Positions 17,054 through 26,345 are shown, counted from the first letter of the stretch. The stretch: 64,000 nt of DNA from Pseudobutyrivibrio sp. (GCA_017557435.1 JAFYYR010000006.1:1-64000); one strand, 5' to 3'. Program-made: numbers and translations. Notes: generated from the sequence alone by a model not told the origin.

Positions 17054-18727
17054 ATGAAATCTAATAACAAAGTTTGTCGTTTATTTTCGGCATTATTAGC
17101 AGGAGTTTTGATATTCCTAGCACTGGATTTACCAGTAGCGGCATCGACTATTACCTACAATATAAAGTCTTTTCAATCATTTAAACCTGGAGATACCATA
17201 TTTGATATGGGTGTAACAGAAGGAGATATTGCTGATCGATTACCTAGTACTTTGGTAGCTATAGCTGATGTAATTACAGAATCTGAGGGTAATCCTTCAT
17301 CAGGAACAGGTCCTGCATCTAGTTATGAAGTAGATCAAACTGTAAGTGTTCCTGTGACCTGGGAGTGTCAGGATTTTGATGCTGGTGTGCCAGGAGAATA
17401 CACTTTTACAGCAAGATGTACAGACTCTGCATATAGATTTGAGAGTGGTGTTCGTTATCCTGATATACGTATTTTGTTGCAAGCTACAATAGATGTACCA
17501 GTAGAAAAAGAGGTACCTATAGAGGAGCCTGAGGAAGAAGTGCCATCTGAGACTCCTGAGAATGAACCAGTTAATAATACACCTGAGCAGCAGGTTAAGC
17601 CTACACCAGCACCTACCCCTTCAGAGGAACAGCCAGCTGGAGGTTCATCTGATAATAATTCAGGTAATGGTGGAAGCAATTCATCTGAGAATAACGCGGG
17701 TAATGGTGAAAGCAATTCATCTGAGAATAACGCGGGCAATGGTGGAAGCAGTTCATCTGGTAATAGTTCAGGCAATAGTAGCAGTGGTTCGTCTAGCAGT
17801 TCAAATACTGTAGCACCAGCTACTGAGACACCAGTTGCTGCCACTCCTACAGATGCTACACCAGAAGCTCAGACACCTACTCAGCAGGCAGCTAGCACAA
17901 ACACTAGTCATAGCAACAGCGGCAGCAGACATAGCGATTCTCCCGCACCTAAAGTAGAGGAGCAGGTTACTGAGGCATCGATTGTGGTAGAGGAGACACC
18001 TATCGAAGAGCCTAAGGAGACTCCTAATGATATCCCTGTTTCTGTAACTAACAAAACAGAGACAAAATCAGAGATGTCTGTAGGTAAGGGTAAGGCTGTT
18101 ATTAATATTCAAAATGATAATTCATCAGAAGTCAATGCAACTATCACTGATGATGAGACTCTTTTGAAAAACATTCTCACAGATGAGCAGTTAAAGAGAG
18201 TGGCAGAAGGTGCTACTGTTAATTTAAAGATTTCTGCAAATATTGTTAAAGAATCTGACCTTACAGCAGAGGACGCTGATAACATTCAAAAAGGTGTAGA
18301 AGAATATAAAAAAGATGTTCCAGGACTTGCTATAGCAGGTTATTTAGATATAAGCATTTACCTGCAGATGGATGATGAGGACTGGAGTTATGTGAGCAAC
18401 ACTAATAAGCCAGTTGAGCTGGTTATTAATGTTCCAGATAGTATGAAGGGATTGTCTAAGAATTACTATATTCTTAGATTACACGATGGACAGACTAGTC
18501 TATTTAGTGACAACGATGACGATCCTGATACAATCACTATTTCTACAGGCAAGTTCTCTATCTATGTTGTAATGTATGATAGTGAAGCTGCAGCAGAGAT
18601 AGAGAAGTCAGAGAAGAACGAGATTAATCTTCTTATTATTTTCGTAATCGCACTTATCGTAGTATTAGTGATTCAGATTGTGTATATCTTCGCTATTCGT
18701 AAAAAATTACATTCAAGTGGACAATAA
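17054..18727 (+). CDS. Exported, C-terminally membrane-anchored protein with Ser/Gly/Asn repeat linker
   Basis: A 557-residue surface protein with a signal peptide (about 1-31, ending PVAAS), a first folded region (32-155), a Glu/Pro-rich then Ser/Gly/Asn-rich low-complexity linker (155-310) and a second region with beta-like character (340-510). A C-terminal membrane helix (LLIIFVIALIVVLVIQIVYIF) is followed by a short basic tail. The linker contains a 36-bp tandem repeat at 17663-17770. There is no LPxTG signal, so anchoring is by the membrane helix. I do not recognise the folded regions. It ends overlapping the convergent XRE gene by 15 bases. Confidence 0.8.
   Translation: MKSNNKVCRLFSALLAGVLIFLALDLPVAASTITYNIKSFQSFKPGDTIFDMGVTEGDIADRLPSTLVAIADVITESEGNPSSGTGPASSYEVDQTVSVPVTWECQDFDAGVPGEYTFTARCTDSAYRFESGVRYPDIRILLQATIDVPVEKEVPIEEPEEEVPSETPENEPVNNTPEQQVKPTPAPTPSEEQPAGGSSDNNSGNGGSNSSENNAGNGESNSSENNAGNGGSSSSGNSSGNSSSGSSSSSNTVAPATETPVAATPTDATPEAQTPTQQAASTNTSHSNSGSRHSDSPAPKVEEQVTEASIVVEETPIEEPKETPNDIPVSVTNKTETKSEMSVGKGKAVINIQNDNSSEVNATITDDETLLKNILTDEQLKRVAEGATVNLKISANIVKESDLTAEDADNIQKGVEEYKKDVPGLAIAGYLDISIYLQMDDEDWSYVSNTNKPVELVINVPDSMKGLSKNYYILRLHDGQTSLFSDNDDDPDTITISTGKFSIYVVMYDSEAAAEIEKSEKNEINLLIIFVIALIVVLVIQIVYIFAIRKKLHSSGQ
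17663..17770 (+). repeat. Three 36-bp tandem repeats inside the surface protein gene
   Basis: Units at 17663-17698, 17699-17734 and 17735-17770 encode GNGGSNSSENNA, GNGESNSSENNA and GNGGSSSSGNSS. The first two differ by a single base, which suggests recent expansion. The repeat lengthens a flexible extracellular linker without changing frame. Confidence 0.9.
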
Positions 18728-19213
18728 TTTATTCTTATCAATTTTGCCCTCTGAAATCATATTAGAAACCCAAAGCTTGAGTGACTCGACTGTACGGTCG
18801 ATTTGCTCAAGCTGTTTTTGTATTGCCACAAAATCTTCGATTTCATCATCGGAAATGATGCCATCGGCAGTGATATCGATGAGCCTATCCTTTTGATTGT
18901 TTAGAGAGTTAAGGGCAGAAAGCATCCCAAGCACAATCTCGGGAAGAGAGGAAGTCTTTACCTCTGGGACAGTCTCCTGGCCAATGCGACATTCGTGGGT
19001 GCAGTAATAGTTGCACAGGTCCTGACGCTTGTACGCGTTGGCAAGGTCCACCACATCCTCTGGATAAATTGACACCTTACCAGTTTCGATTTTTTCCAGT
19101 CGACTTTCAGTCATGGAGCCAATCAATTCACTGGCTTGTGCTCTTGTAAGTCCAGCCTCCTCACGAGCCTTGAAATATTCACTTTTATCCTCTTTAATCG
19201 ATTTTCTTCCCAT
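18713..19213 (-). CDS. XRE-family helix-turn-helix protein
   Basis: A 166-residue DNA-binding protein. Residues about 12-60 form the HTH (YFKAREEAGLTRAQASELIGSMTESRLEKIETGKVSIYPEDV), followed by a Cys cluster (DLCNYYCTHECRIG) and a helical, possibly coiled-coil C-terminal half. The Cys spacing suggests a metal or redox site, but that is inference. AGGAGGG precedes the ATG at 19213. It is convergent with the surface protein gene and overlaps its last 15 bases. Confidence 0.82.
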   Translation of the reverse strand: MGRKSIKEDKSEYFKAREEAGLTRAQASELIGSMTESRLEKIETGKVSIYPEDVVDLANAYKRQDLCNYYCTHECRIGQETVPEVKTSSLPEIVLGMLSALNSLNNQKDRLIDITADGIISDDEIEDFVAIQKQLEQIDRTVESLKLWVSNMISEGKIDKNKLLST

Positions 19214-19378
19214 AGTAAAACCCTCCTAATTTATTACCATTATATCTATTTTGCCAAAAAAGAAAAATAGACTATATTTATTTACCTAAATAGTGATTTT
19301 TTAAAGGTGGACAGGATTGTATTATTTATTTAAGAAAAACGAAAACAACCGTTTATAAAGAAAGGTGAGGTAAGCATT

Positions 19379-19579
19379 ATGAATGGTAAGAAATTATATA
19401 AAAGCAATAACAAAAAAATCTGTGGTGTATGTGCAGGCGTAGCAGAGTATTTAGATATTGATCCAACACTTGTTAGACTGATTTGGGCAGCATTTACACT
19501 AGCTGGAGGAAGCGGCATTTTAATTTACATAATCGCAGCACTTATTATGGATGACAGTCCAGTAGACGTAGTTAATTAA
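19379..19579 (+). CDS. PspC domain membrane protein
   Basis: A 66-residue protein consisting of one PspC domain: KKLYKSNNKKICGVCAGVAEYLDIDPTLVRLIWAAFTLAGGSGILIYIIAALIMDD, with membrane segments at about 32-58. PspC-type proteins sense or respond to envelope stress; small stand-alone forms are common in Firmicutes. AAAGGTGAGG precedes it, and a second small membrane protein gene follows after 12 bases. Confidence 0.9.
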   Translation: MNGKKLYKSNNKKICGVCAGVAEYLDIDPTLVRLIWAAFTLAGGSGILIYIIAALIMDDSPVDVVN

Positions 19580-19591
19580 GGAGGTATTGAT

Positions 19592-19807
19592 ATGAGTATT
19601 CTATTTTTTATCCTGTTTTTCATGATATTTGGTAAGATGATTGGATTTGCATTCAGAGCCACATGGGGAATTTTAAAGATAGGTCTTTTTATCGTATTCC
19701 TTCCATTGATACTGGTGGCTATGGTATTTGGAGGACTCCTTTACATCGCATTTCCGATACTAATTATCGTGGGAATCGCATCACTGATAGCCAGTGCAGT
19801 GAAATAA
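19592..19807 (+). CDS. Small two-helix membrane protein next to PspC
   Basis: A 71-residue, strongly hydrophobic protein with helices at about 2-22 and 27-70, split by a Gly-rich stretch. I do not recognise a named family. GGAGGTATTG precedes ATG 19592, and the 12-base spacing from the PspC gene suggests a two-gene envelope-stress unit, ended by the terminator at 19821. Confidence 0.75.
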   Translation: MSILFFILFFMIFGKMIGFAFRATWGILKIGLFIVFLPLILVAMVFGGLLYIAFPILIIVGIASLIASAVK

Positions 19808-19820
19808 GAAAATAGCAAGA

Positions 19821-19852
19821 AGGCAGTGGACTTTGGTCTGCTGCCTTTTTTG
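19821..19852 (+). terminator. Terminator after the PspC pair
   Basis: AGGCAG and CTGCC pair around a GGACTTTGGTCT hairpin and are followed by six T. Confidence 0.8.
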
Positions 19853-19994
19853 TTATTTGTTATAATGAAACAAAATATAACTGGCGGTTAAAAAAATAAA
19901 ACAAAAGCTAAAAGCTATTCACTACAGTTTAGCAACAGATATGGCTATAATGTGTATGTAACTGTTAATACCGAGGAGTCAAATGGAGGTATTT

Positions 19995-21041
19995 ATGAAA
20001 ATAAATGAAGTTATTCGAAAACACAGGAAAGAAAAGAATATGACTCAGGAAGAGATGGCAAATAGACTTGGTGTTACTGCTCCAGCAGTAAATAAGTGGG
20101 AGAGTGGTGCTTCGATGCCAGATATTTCTCTATTAGCCCCTATTGCCAGATTGCTTAATGTATCTTTGGATGAGCTTCTTTCATTTAAAGAGGAACTGTC
20201 GGAAATTGAGGTGTCAAGTATTATAAAAGAGATATATGAGATGTTTGATACTGAGCCTATCGAGGCAGTTTATCATAGAATTCTAGAAGTTACCAAGGAA
20301 TATCCTAATGCTGAGTCCCTGCTGCTTTCTCTAGTTGGTATTTTTGATAGTAGATGCGTTATTCTTGGTGAGGATAGCAATGAAGAATACAATAAATGGA
20401 TTCAGGGAAGCTATCAGAATCTATTATTCAGCCATGATGAGGAGGTAAGAGTAGGAGCAGCTGGTGGACTTTATGCATTGTATATCCGTAAGGAAATGTA
20501 TGAGGATGCGGAGAGATGCTTGAGCTATTTTTCCGCTAAGGACCCTGATAGAAAGAGAAAGTTAGCGACTATTTACTATGGGAAGGGTCAATATGAAGAG
20601 GCATATAAAACCCTTGAAGCTGAGATTTTATCTAACTATCAGACTATATCCGTTATGCTTCTTGAGATATTCATGGTAGCAGTGAAAACTGAAAATTTTG
20701 AAAAAGCCAAAGCAATTATCGAGAAGGAAAGTGCTTTTGCAGAACTTTTTGAAATGGGTGAGTATCACAAAAATGCAGGAAAATTAGAGTTAGCCGTTGC
20801 TCTTAAAGATTCGAAAGAGACATTAAGAATACTGGATAGCCTTTTGTCAAACACTAATACTGTGATGGATTATACAAAGTCAAAGCTGTTTGAGCACATG
20901 ACATTCCAGGAAGTAAATCCTGCTTTATTCCAGACATTACGTGTTAATACCCTTAAGCATTTCAGCGAGGATGATAATTATAAATTTGTAAGAGAATCAG
21001 AAGGCTGGGAGGCATTTGAGAAAAAATGGATGAGGGCATAG
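19995..21041 (+). CDS. XRE regulator with C-terminal TPR-like domain
   Basis: A 348-residue regulator with an N-terminal HTH (MKINEVIRKHRKEKNMTQEEMANRLGVTAPAVNKWESGASMPDISLLAPIARLLNVSLDELLSF, residues 1-65) and a long helical repeat region (about 70-348) resembling peptide-sensing or protein-binding TPR modules. I chose ATG 19995, since the upstream ATG 19983 overlaps the GGAGG ribosome binding site at 19985-19989. It is flanked by terminators, so it is a single unit. The ligand is unknown. Confidence 0.85.
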   Translation: MKINEVIRKHRKEKNMTQEEMANRLGVTAPAVNKWESGASMPDISLLAPIARLLNVSLDELLSFKEELSEIEVSSIIKEIYEMFDTEPIEAVYHRILEVTKEYPNAESLLLSLVGIFDSRCVILGEDSNEEYNKWIQGSYQNLLFSHDEEVRVGAAGGLYALYIRKEMYEDAERCLSYFSAKDPDRKRKLATIYYGKGQYEEAYKTLEAEILSNYQTISVMLLEIFMVAVKTENFEKAKAIIEKESAFAELFEMGEYHKNAGKLELAVALKDSKETLRILDSLLSNTNTVMDYTKSKLFEHMTFQEVNPALFQTLRVNTLKHFSEDDNYKFVRESEGWEAFEKKWMRA

Positions 21042-21071
21042 AATCAAAATTAAATATTGCAAAAGAAAAAC

Positions 21072-21106
21072 GAGTCTCCAATATTAATTTGGAGGCTCAT
21101 TTTTTG
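21072..21106 (+). terminator. Terminator after the XRE-TPR gene
   Basis: GAGTCTCC and GGAGGCTC pair around an AT-rich loop, followed by ATTTTTTG. Confidence 0.85.
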
Positions 21107-21294
21107 TGAGGGATTCATTTACATCTTTTTCTAGTAAAAGTGTAAGATAAAAGATGAGGCTTAGGGTGTGAAATTTCATGAATTGGCAGTTGATTCGAGA
21201 AAGTTATATGGTAAGATTATAAAGTCAAATGCTTAATGGTAAGTTTGAGCATTTTGAAACTATAACGAAAATAATAGTTGAGAAAGAAGAGTGT

Positions 21295-22779
21295 ATGAGA
21301 AACATAGGATTTAGTAACGAAAAGTATACTGAGATGCAGTCAAAAAGAATCAGAGAGCGCATCGATCAATTTGGAGGAAAGCTTTATCTTGAATTTGGAG
21401 GAAAGCTTTTTGATGATTATCACGCTTCTCGAGTTCTTCCAGGATTTAAGCCTGATGCTAAGATTACAATGCTCAAGGAACTTGCTGACAAGACTGAGAT
21501 TGTAATTGCTATCAAGGCAGGAGATATCGAGAAAAATAAGGTCCGTGGAGATATCGGTATCACATACGATATGGATCTTCTTAGACTTATTGACGCATTT
21601 ACAAGCTATGGACTCTATGTGGGTTCTGTAGTTCTTACTCAATTTGCTGAACAGCCATCAGCAGTAGCATACGAGAAGAAGCTTAAGGCTTTAGGTCTTA
21701 AGGTATTCAGACATTATATTATCCCAGGCTACCCATCAAATATTCCATTTATCGTATCTGATGAGGGCTTCGGTAAGAATGATTATATTGAAACAACCAG
21801 ACCACTTGTTGTAGTTACAGCTCCAGGTCCTGGTTCAGGAAAGATGGCTACATGCCTTTCTCAGCTTTATCATGAATCTAAGCGTGGCGTTAAGGCTGGA
21901 TACGCTAAGTTCGAGACATTCCCTATTTGGAATTTACCACTTAACCATCCAGTAAACTTGGCTTACGAGGCTGCCACAGCAGATTTAAATGATGTAAATA
22001 TGATTGACCCATTCCACTTGGAAGCTTACGGCGAAACTGTTGTTAACTATAACCGTGATGTAGAGGTGTTCCCAGTTCTCAAGGCAATGTTTGAGAAGAT
22101 TTCTGGTGAGTCACCATACAAGTCACCTACAGATATGGGTGTTAACATGGCAGGCAATGCTATCATCGATGATGATGCTTGTCGCAATGCTTCTAATCAG
22201 GAGATTATTCGTCGTTACTATGAGGCTACTGTTGCCAGAAGAAAGGGCGATGGCAGCGATTCTGCAATCCAGAAGCTTGAGCTTCTTATGGAAAAGGCAG
22301 GTATTTCAGTATCAGATAGACCTGTAGTTGCAGCAGCTAATATCAAGGCGGACCAGACAGGTGTACCATGTGCAGCTATGGAACTTTCAGATGGTAAGAT
22401 TATCACTGGTAAGACTTCAGAGATGCTTGGTGCTTCATCTGCTATGATTTTAAATGCACTAAAATATGTAGCAGAGATTCCAGATGAAGTTAAGCTTATC
22501 TCGCCAGAGGTTCTTACACCTATTATGAATCTTAAGACTAATTATTTAGGAGATAACAATCCACACCTTCATTTGAATGAGCTCCTTATTGCTCTTTCAA
22601 TGGAAGCTATCAGCAGCGAGAATGCTAAAAAGGCTTATGATTGCCTTCCAGCATTAGACGGAGCTGAGGTGCATTCTTCAGTTATTCTCTCTTCAGTAGA
22701 CGTAGGCGTGTTTAAGCAGCTTGGTGTACAGCTTACATGTGAGCCTCGCTACGAAGGAAACAAGCTTTATCACAACTAG
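21295..22779 (+). CDS. DUF1846 family protein
   Basis: A 494-residue cytoplasmic protein matching the DUF1846 family over its whole length: MRNIGFSNEKYTEMQSKRIRERI, LYLEFGGKLFDDYHASRVLPGF, VVTAPGPGSGKMATCLSQLYHE (nucleotide-binding-like loop) and a C-terminal domain with SSAMILNALKYVAEIPD. The biochemical role is not established; the family is common in Firmicutes. I choose ATG 21295, where the conserved opening begins; the frame extends 22 codons upstream without a family match. The gene uses highly biased codons, which suggests strong expression. Confidence 0.88.
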   Translation: MRNIGFSNEKYTEMQSKRIRERIDQFGGKLYLEFGGKLFDDYHASRVLPGFKPDAKITMLKELADKTEIVIAIKAGDIEKNKVRGDIGITYDMDLLRLIDAFTSYGLYVGSVVLTQFAEQPSAVAYEKKLKALGLKVFRHYIIPGYPSNIPFIVSDEGFGKNDYIETTRPLVVVTAPGPGSGKMATCLSQLYHESKRGVKAGYAKFETFPIWNLPLNHPVNLAYEAATADLNDVNMIDPFHLEAYGETVVNYNRDVEVFPVLKAMFEKISGESPYKSPTDMGVNMAGNAIIDDDACRNASNQEIIRRYYEATVARRKGDGSDSAIQKLELLMEKAGISVSDRPVVAAANIKADQTGVPCAAMELSDGKIITGKTSEMLGASSAMILNALKYVAEIPDEVKLISPEVLTPIMNLKTNYLGDNNPHLHLNELLIALSMEAISSENAKKAYDCLPALDGAEVHSSVILSSVDVGVFKQLGVQLTCEPRYEGNKLYHN

Positions 22780-22932
22780 TTTTTCAATAAATGTTACAAA
22801 AAAACTTGCATTCCAATCCTAAAAATGCTGAATAGGACGAAAATAAAGGGGTGCAAAGAATAAATGTAGATTTTAATTCTTTAGTATGTTAAAGTATTGT
22901 GAGAAAATTAATAATCATGGAGAGGAAGAATC

Positions 22933-24423
22933 ATGGCAGTTAAATATGTTAGTACAAGAGATGTAAATAAGCAGGAGATTACAGCATCACAGGCTATTTT
23001 AAAGGGACTTGCAGATGATGGCGGTTTATTTGTTCCTACATCTATCCCTAAGCTGGATGTTTCTTTAGATAAGCTTGCTGAGATGTCATATCAGCAGGTG
23101 GCTTACGAAGTATTAAAGCTTTTCTTAAGCGATTTCACAGAGGATGAGTTAAAGCACTGTATCAATAGCGCATACGACAGCAAGTTTGACACAGAGGAGA
23201 TTGCTCCACTTGTATATGCTGATGGCGCATACTATCTTGAGCTTTTCCACGGTGCAACTATTGCATTCAAAGATATGGCACTTTCAATTTTGCCACATCT
23301 TATGATTACTTCCGCTCGTAAAAATAATATTAAAAATGATATCGTTATCCTTACAGCTACATCTGGTGATACAGGTAAGGCTGCACTTGCAGGTTTTGCA
23401 GATGTTGAGGGTACACGTATTGTAGTTTTCTATCCTAAGAATGGTGTTTCTGCTATCCAGGAGCGTCAGATGGTTACACAGAAGGGTGCTAACACACATG
23501 TAGTTGGTATCAAGGGTAACTTCGATCAGGCTCAGACTGGTGTTAAGCAGATGTTCAATGATAAGGAACTTGCTAAGGAGCTTGATGGAGCTGGATTCCA
23601 GTTCTCATCTGCTAACTCAATCAATATTGGTCGTCTTGTTCCACAGATTGCTTACTACGTATATGCTTATGCTAAGCTTCTCGGCGAGGAGAAGATTAAG
23701 GACGGCGAGCAGATCAATGTAGTTGTTCCTACAGGTAACTTTGGTAATATTCTTGCAGCATACTATGCTAAGAATATGGGGCTTCCAATTGCAAAGCTTA
23801 TCTGTGCTTCTAACGAGAACAAGGTACTTTACGATTTCTTCACTACAGGTGAGTACGATAAGAACCGTGACTTTATCCTTACTAATTCTCCATCAATGGA
23901 TATTCTCATCTCAAGCAATTTAGAGAGACTTATCTATCACATTGCAGGTGATGATGCTGCCAAGAACGCACAGCTTATGGAGAGCCTTAAGACTACAGGT
24001 AAGTATGAGATTACAGCTGATATGAAGGCTAAGCTCGCTTCATTCTATGGCAACTATGCATCAGAGCAGGAGACAGGCAAGACTATCAAGAATCTTTACG
24101 AGAAGACAGGATATGTTATCGATACACATACAGCAGTTGCTTCATGTGTTTATAATAAGTACGAGAGCGAAGCTTCAGATGGCAAGACAACAGTTATCGC
24201 TTCAACAGCTAGCCCATTCAAGTTCACACGTGCGGTAATGGGTGCCATCGATTCTGCATACGAGAAGGAAGAAGACTTCGTACTTGTTGACAAGCTTTCT
24301 GAGCTTGCTAAGGTAGATGTTCCTAATGCAATCGAAGAGATTAGAAGCGCTGCAGTACTTCACGATACAGTAGTAGAAGTTGCTGATATGTGCTCAGAGG
24401 TTAAGAGATTCCTCGGAATTTAA
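22933..24423 (+). CDS. thrC: Threonine synthase
   Basis: A 496-residue PLP enzyme converting O-phosphohomoserine to threonine. It is the long, fungal/E. coli-like type, with the N-terminal VKYVSTRD segment, the PLP lysine at about 113 (ELFHGATIAFKDMA) and the phosphate/PLP-binding TATSGDTGKAALAGF and VVPTGNFGNILAAYYAK. GGAGAGGAA precedes ATG 22933, and a terminator follows at 24431. The 5' leader contains a stem-loop (22806-22856), but there is no T-box, so control is unclear. Confidence 0.95.
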   Translation: MAVKYVSTRDVNKQEITASQAILKGLADDGGLFVPTSIPKLDVSLDKLAEMSYQQVAYEVLKLFLSDFTEDELKHCINSAYDSKFDTEEIAPLVYADGAYYLELFHGATIAFKDMALSILPHLMITSARKNNIKNDIVILTATSGDTGKAALAGFADVEGTRIVVFYPKNGVSAIQERQMVTQKGANTHVVGIKGNFDQAQTGVKQMFNDKELAKELDGAGFQFSSANSINIGRLVPQIAYYVYAYAKLLGEEKIKDGEQINVVVPTGNFGNILAAYYAKNMGLPIAKLICASNENKVLYDFFTTGEYDKNRDFILTNSPSMDILISSNLERLIYHIAGDDAAKNAQLMESLKTTGKYEITADMKAKLASFYGNYASEQETGKTIKNLYEKTGYVIDTHTAVASCVYNKYESEASDGKTTVIASTASPFKFTRAVMGAIDSAYEKEEDFVLVDKLSELAKVDVPNAIEEIRSAAVLHDTVVEVADMCSEVKRFLGI

Positions 24424-24430
24424 TAATATA

Positions 24431-24459
24431 AAAAAGAGCCCTTAGGGCTCTTTTTTTAA
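24431..24459. terminator. Terminator after thrC, shared with the convergent gene
   Basis: GAGCCC, TTA and GGGCTC, then seven T, with A-run on the left. It can also serve the minus-strand CheX gene that ends at 24456. Confidence 0.88.
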
Positions 24460-25337
24460 TACGAAACAATTAAATGAACGATTCCAAATGGATAGGCAAC
24501 AGGGAAGTCTACGCAATTGTTAATTCCCATAAGTACACCTTCCTCAGTTATCTCTGGTGGCGCCAGCTCTATATCTTTCGATTGCTGGTTTGATGCATTT
24601 ACTATATAAAGACCATTGTGGAGATTTAAAAAATCCTCAAGGGCTGCAACCACATATTCATTGAATTCACTAAATTCTTCTTTTGCATATCTTGAAGCAA
24701 AAGCAATGGCTGTCTCTCTATCACAGTCGATATGAGTGATATAATCATGATCACTAATCACAGCCTGTGATACTCCAAATGTAATAGGATACTCATCTAC
24801 AATCATTGGTGTGAGAGGAGAAAAATCCTCACCAATAAAGCGAATCAGACTGTTAAACATAAGCTCCAAGTACATTACGTTTAAATCGTTAGCAGGCATT
24901 TCTGCAACTAGGAAGAATTTTTCTATTATGGATTTAATTAGCTCGCTATTTTCGACATCCAACTCCAAATCATATATTTCGGTGTCAGATTTATATTCAA
25001 ATATTATTCTTTCCAAATCCTCGTAGCTTATAATTCCATCGTCTACTAGATTTTGGCCCAATAGAATATAGTCTGGAGTTTGCTTAGATAATAATTCAGA
25101 TACCTGATCATCTGATAAATATCCACGGGATACAGCAATCTCTCCAAAACGTTTATCTTCACGAGTTTGGATATAGAGACACTCGTCTACTTCATTTGCA
25201 GTCATCAAACCTTCATGTATTGCAATTGTACCCAACTTAATGTGGGTCTGAGAAAGACGAGCCATTGCATTAAAGAGCTGGTCTTGTGTGACTATGCCCT
25301 TTTGCAGCAAATAATTCCCTAAGAATTGTGTAAACAT
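24456..25337 (-). CDS. MshEN-like/CheX fusion protein
   Basis: A 293-residue protein. Residues 6-29, 35-57, 64-86 and 93-115 are four copies of the LGxxLxxxGxxxxxxL motif (LGNYLLQKGIVTQDQL, LGTIAIHEGLMTANEV, FGEIAVSRGYLSDDQV, LGQNLVDDGIISYEDL), which defines the MshEN/GspE N-terminal c-di-GMP-binding fold. From about 130 to the end the sequence resembles CheX, a CheY-P phosphatase, including ELMFNSLIRFIGED and a GVLMGINNC segment. It is encoded 3 bases after a CheY-like gene. The inferred role is c-di-GMP-gated control of that regulator; whether catalytic CheX residues are all present was not checked structurally. Confidence 0.72.
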   Translation of the reverse strand: MFTQFLGNYLLQKGIVTQDQLFNAMARLSQTHIKLGTIAIHEGLMTANEVDECLYIQTREDKRFGEIAVSRGYLSDDQVSELLSKQTPDYILLGQNLVDDGIISYEDLERIIFEYKSDTEIYDLELDVENSELIKSIIEKFFLVAEMPANDLNVMYLELMFNSLIRFIGEDFSPLTPMIVDEYPITFGVSQAVISDHDYITHIDCDRETAIAFASRYAKEEFSEFNEYVVAALEDFLNLHNGLYIVNASNQQSKDIELAPPEITEEGVLMGINNCVDFPVAYPFGIVHLIVSY

Positions 25338-25340
25338 AAA

Positions 25341-25721
25341 CTATTTTCCTCCAAGACGCAGTTCAATAATTTCGCTAATCTGGTTTTTCTCAAATGGTTT
25401 CTGGATAAAATCCTTTGCGCCTAATTGAATAGCTTTTTTTAGCTGATCTTGAGTACCTACAGAAGATACGATTATGATTACCGCATCTTGATCAAATGCC
25501 TTGATTTCCGAAAGTGCTTCGTTACCATCTTTCTCCGGCATAACAATATCCATAAAAACAATGTCGGGTTTCTCTTTTTTGTAAAGTTCGATGGCTTCTG
25601 TACCATTCCTGCCTTCCAGGAAAATAGCGCCGTCTGCAATTTCCTTTACGGCATCCATAAGCTGTTTTCTAGCAAGAACTGAATCGTCGCAAATTAAAAT
25701 TTTCTTATTGGTGATGTCCAT
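25341..25721 (-). CDS. CheY-like single-domain response regulator
   Basis: A 126-residue receiver: acidic pocket DD at 12-13 (ILICDDSVLARKQ), phosphorylated Asp58 (IVFMDIVMPEKDG) and the conserved KPF lysine (FIQKPFEKNQ). It has no output domain, so it acts by protein contact. It is the first gene of a two-gene unit with the MshEN-CheX protein, its likely phosphatase. GGAGGGTAGGCTT precedes the start. No flagellar or kinase genes are nearby, so a non-motility role is possible. Confidence 0.9.
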   Translation of the reverse strand: MDITNKKILICDDSVLARKQLMDAVKEIADGAIFLEGRNGTEAIELYKKEKPDIVFMDIVMPEKDGNEALSEIKAFDQDAVIIIVSSVGTQDQLKKAIQLGAKDFIQKPFEKNQISEIIELRLGGK

Positions 25722-25918
25722 AAGCCTACCCTCCTACAAAGTATAAATTAATAATACAATAACAATAAGTTTAATTCAAACGAATTTGCAGATAACTTGT
25801 GAATATTTGATGAATTGAATGGAAATTCGCAAAAGCAATTTAGATGGCTGTTTTTTATAGAATTAGAATATGAAAAAAGCTATAATTAACTAAAAATGAC
25901 AGAGAGGTTTTATGTGTT

Positions 25919-26269
25919 ATGGGTATGAATTTTATGTTGATTATTGACATCGTGGTTTTGGCGCTTGGCGGGTATCTTGTTTTTTCTGGAATCAGATATT
26001 ATAAGAAGGGCGATGTTGATAACATGCTTATTACAGCAGAGGAGAGAGCTAGAGTATCCGATATTCAGGGCTTGTCAAAATATCTTATGCCAAAGTCAGC
26101 AATCTTCGGTGCATTCTGTGTTATCTTTGGAATTCAGGGCATTTTAAGTGATTCACAGAAGGTGATTTTCCCTAAGGCAGTTAATGCCGCTTTCTTACTA
26201 GCATTCGTTGTTGTTTGGATTATTTTTTCTTATGTGATTCGCAAGGCGAAGAAGACATATATTCACTAA
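25919..26269 (+). CDS. Unrecognised small membrane protein
   Basis: A 116-residue protein with predicted membrane helices at about 4-24, 58-75 and 85-108 and a charged loop KKGDVDNMLITAEERARVSDIQG between the first two. It is not a family I can name with confidence; the layout recalls DUF3784-like proteins. GAGAGG lies about 11 bases before ATG 25919. A response regulator gene follows after 76 bases. Confidence 0.65.
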   Translation: MGMNFMLIIDIVVLALGGYLVFSGIRYYKKGDVDNMLITAEERARVSDIQGLSKYLMPKSAIFGAFCVIFGIQGILSDSQKVIFPKAVNAAFLLAFVVVWIIFSYVIRKAKKTYIH

Positions 26270-26345
26270 AATATTTATTTTACATCACCTAGAATTCACA
26301 TTGCAGGGCGATAATGCTCAGTGTGATAGCATTTAGGAGGCGTAC

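Noticed and set aside
17455-17844. 129-codon minus-strand frame rich in Leu, Pro and Ser
   Set aside because: It is the shadow of the Ser/Gly/Asn repeat region of the surface protein on the opposite strand; low complexity keeps it open.
22780-22932. T-box or amino-acid riboswitch before thrC
   Set aside because: There is no T-box consensus, no specifier loop and no terminator/antiterminator pair in the 153-base leader.
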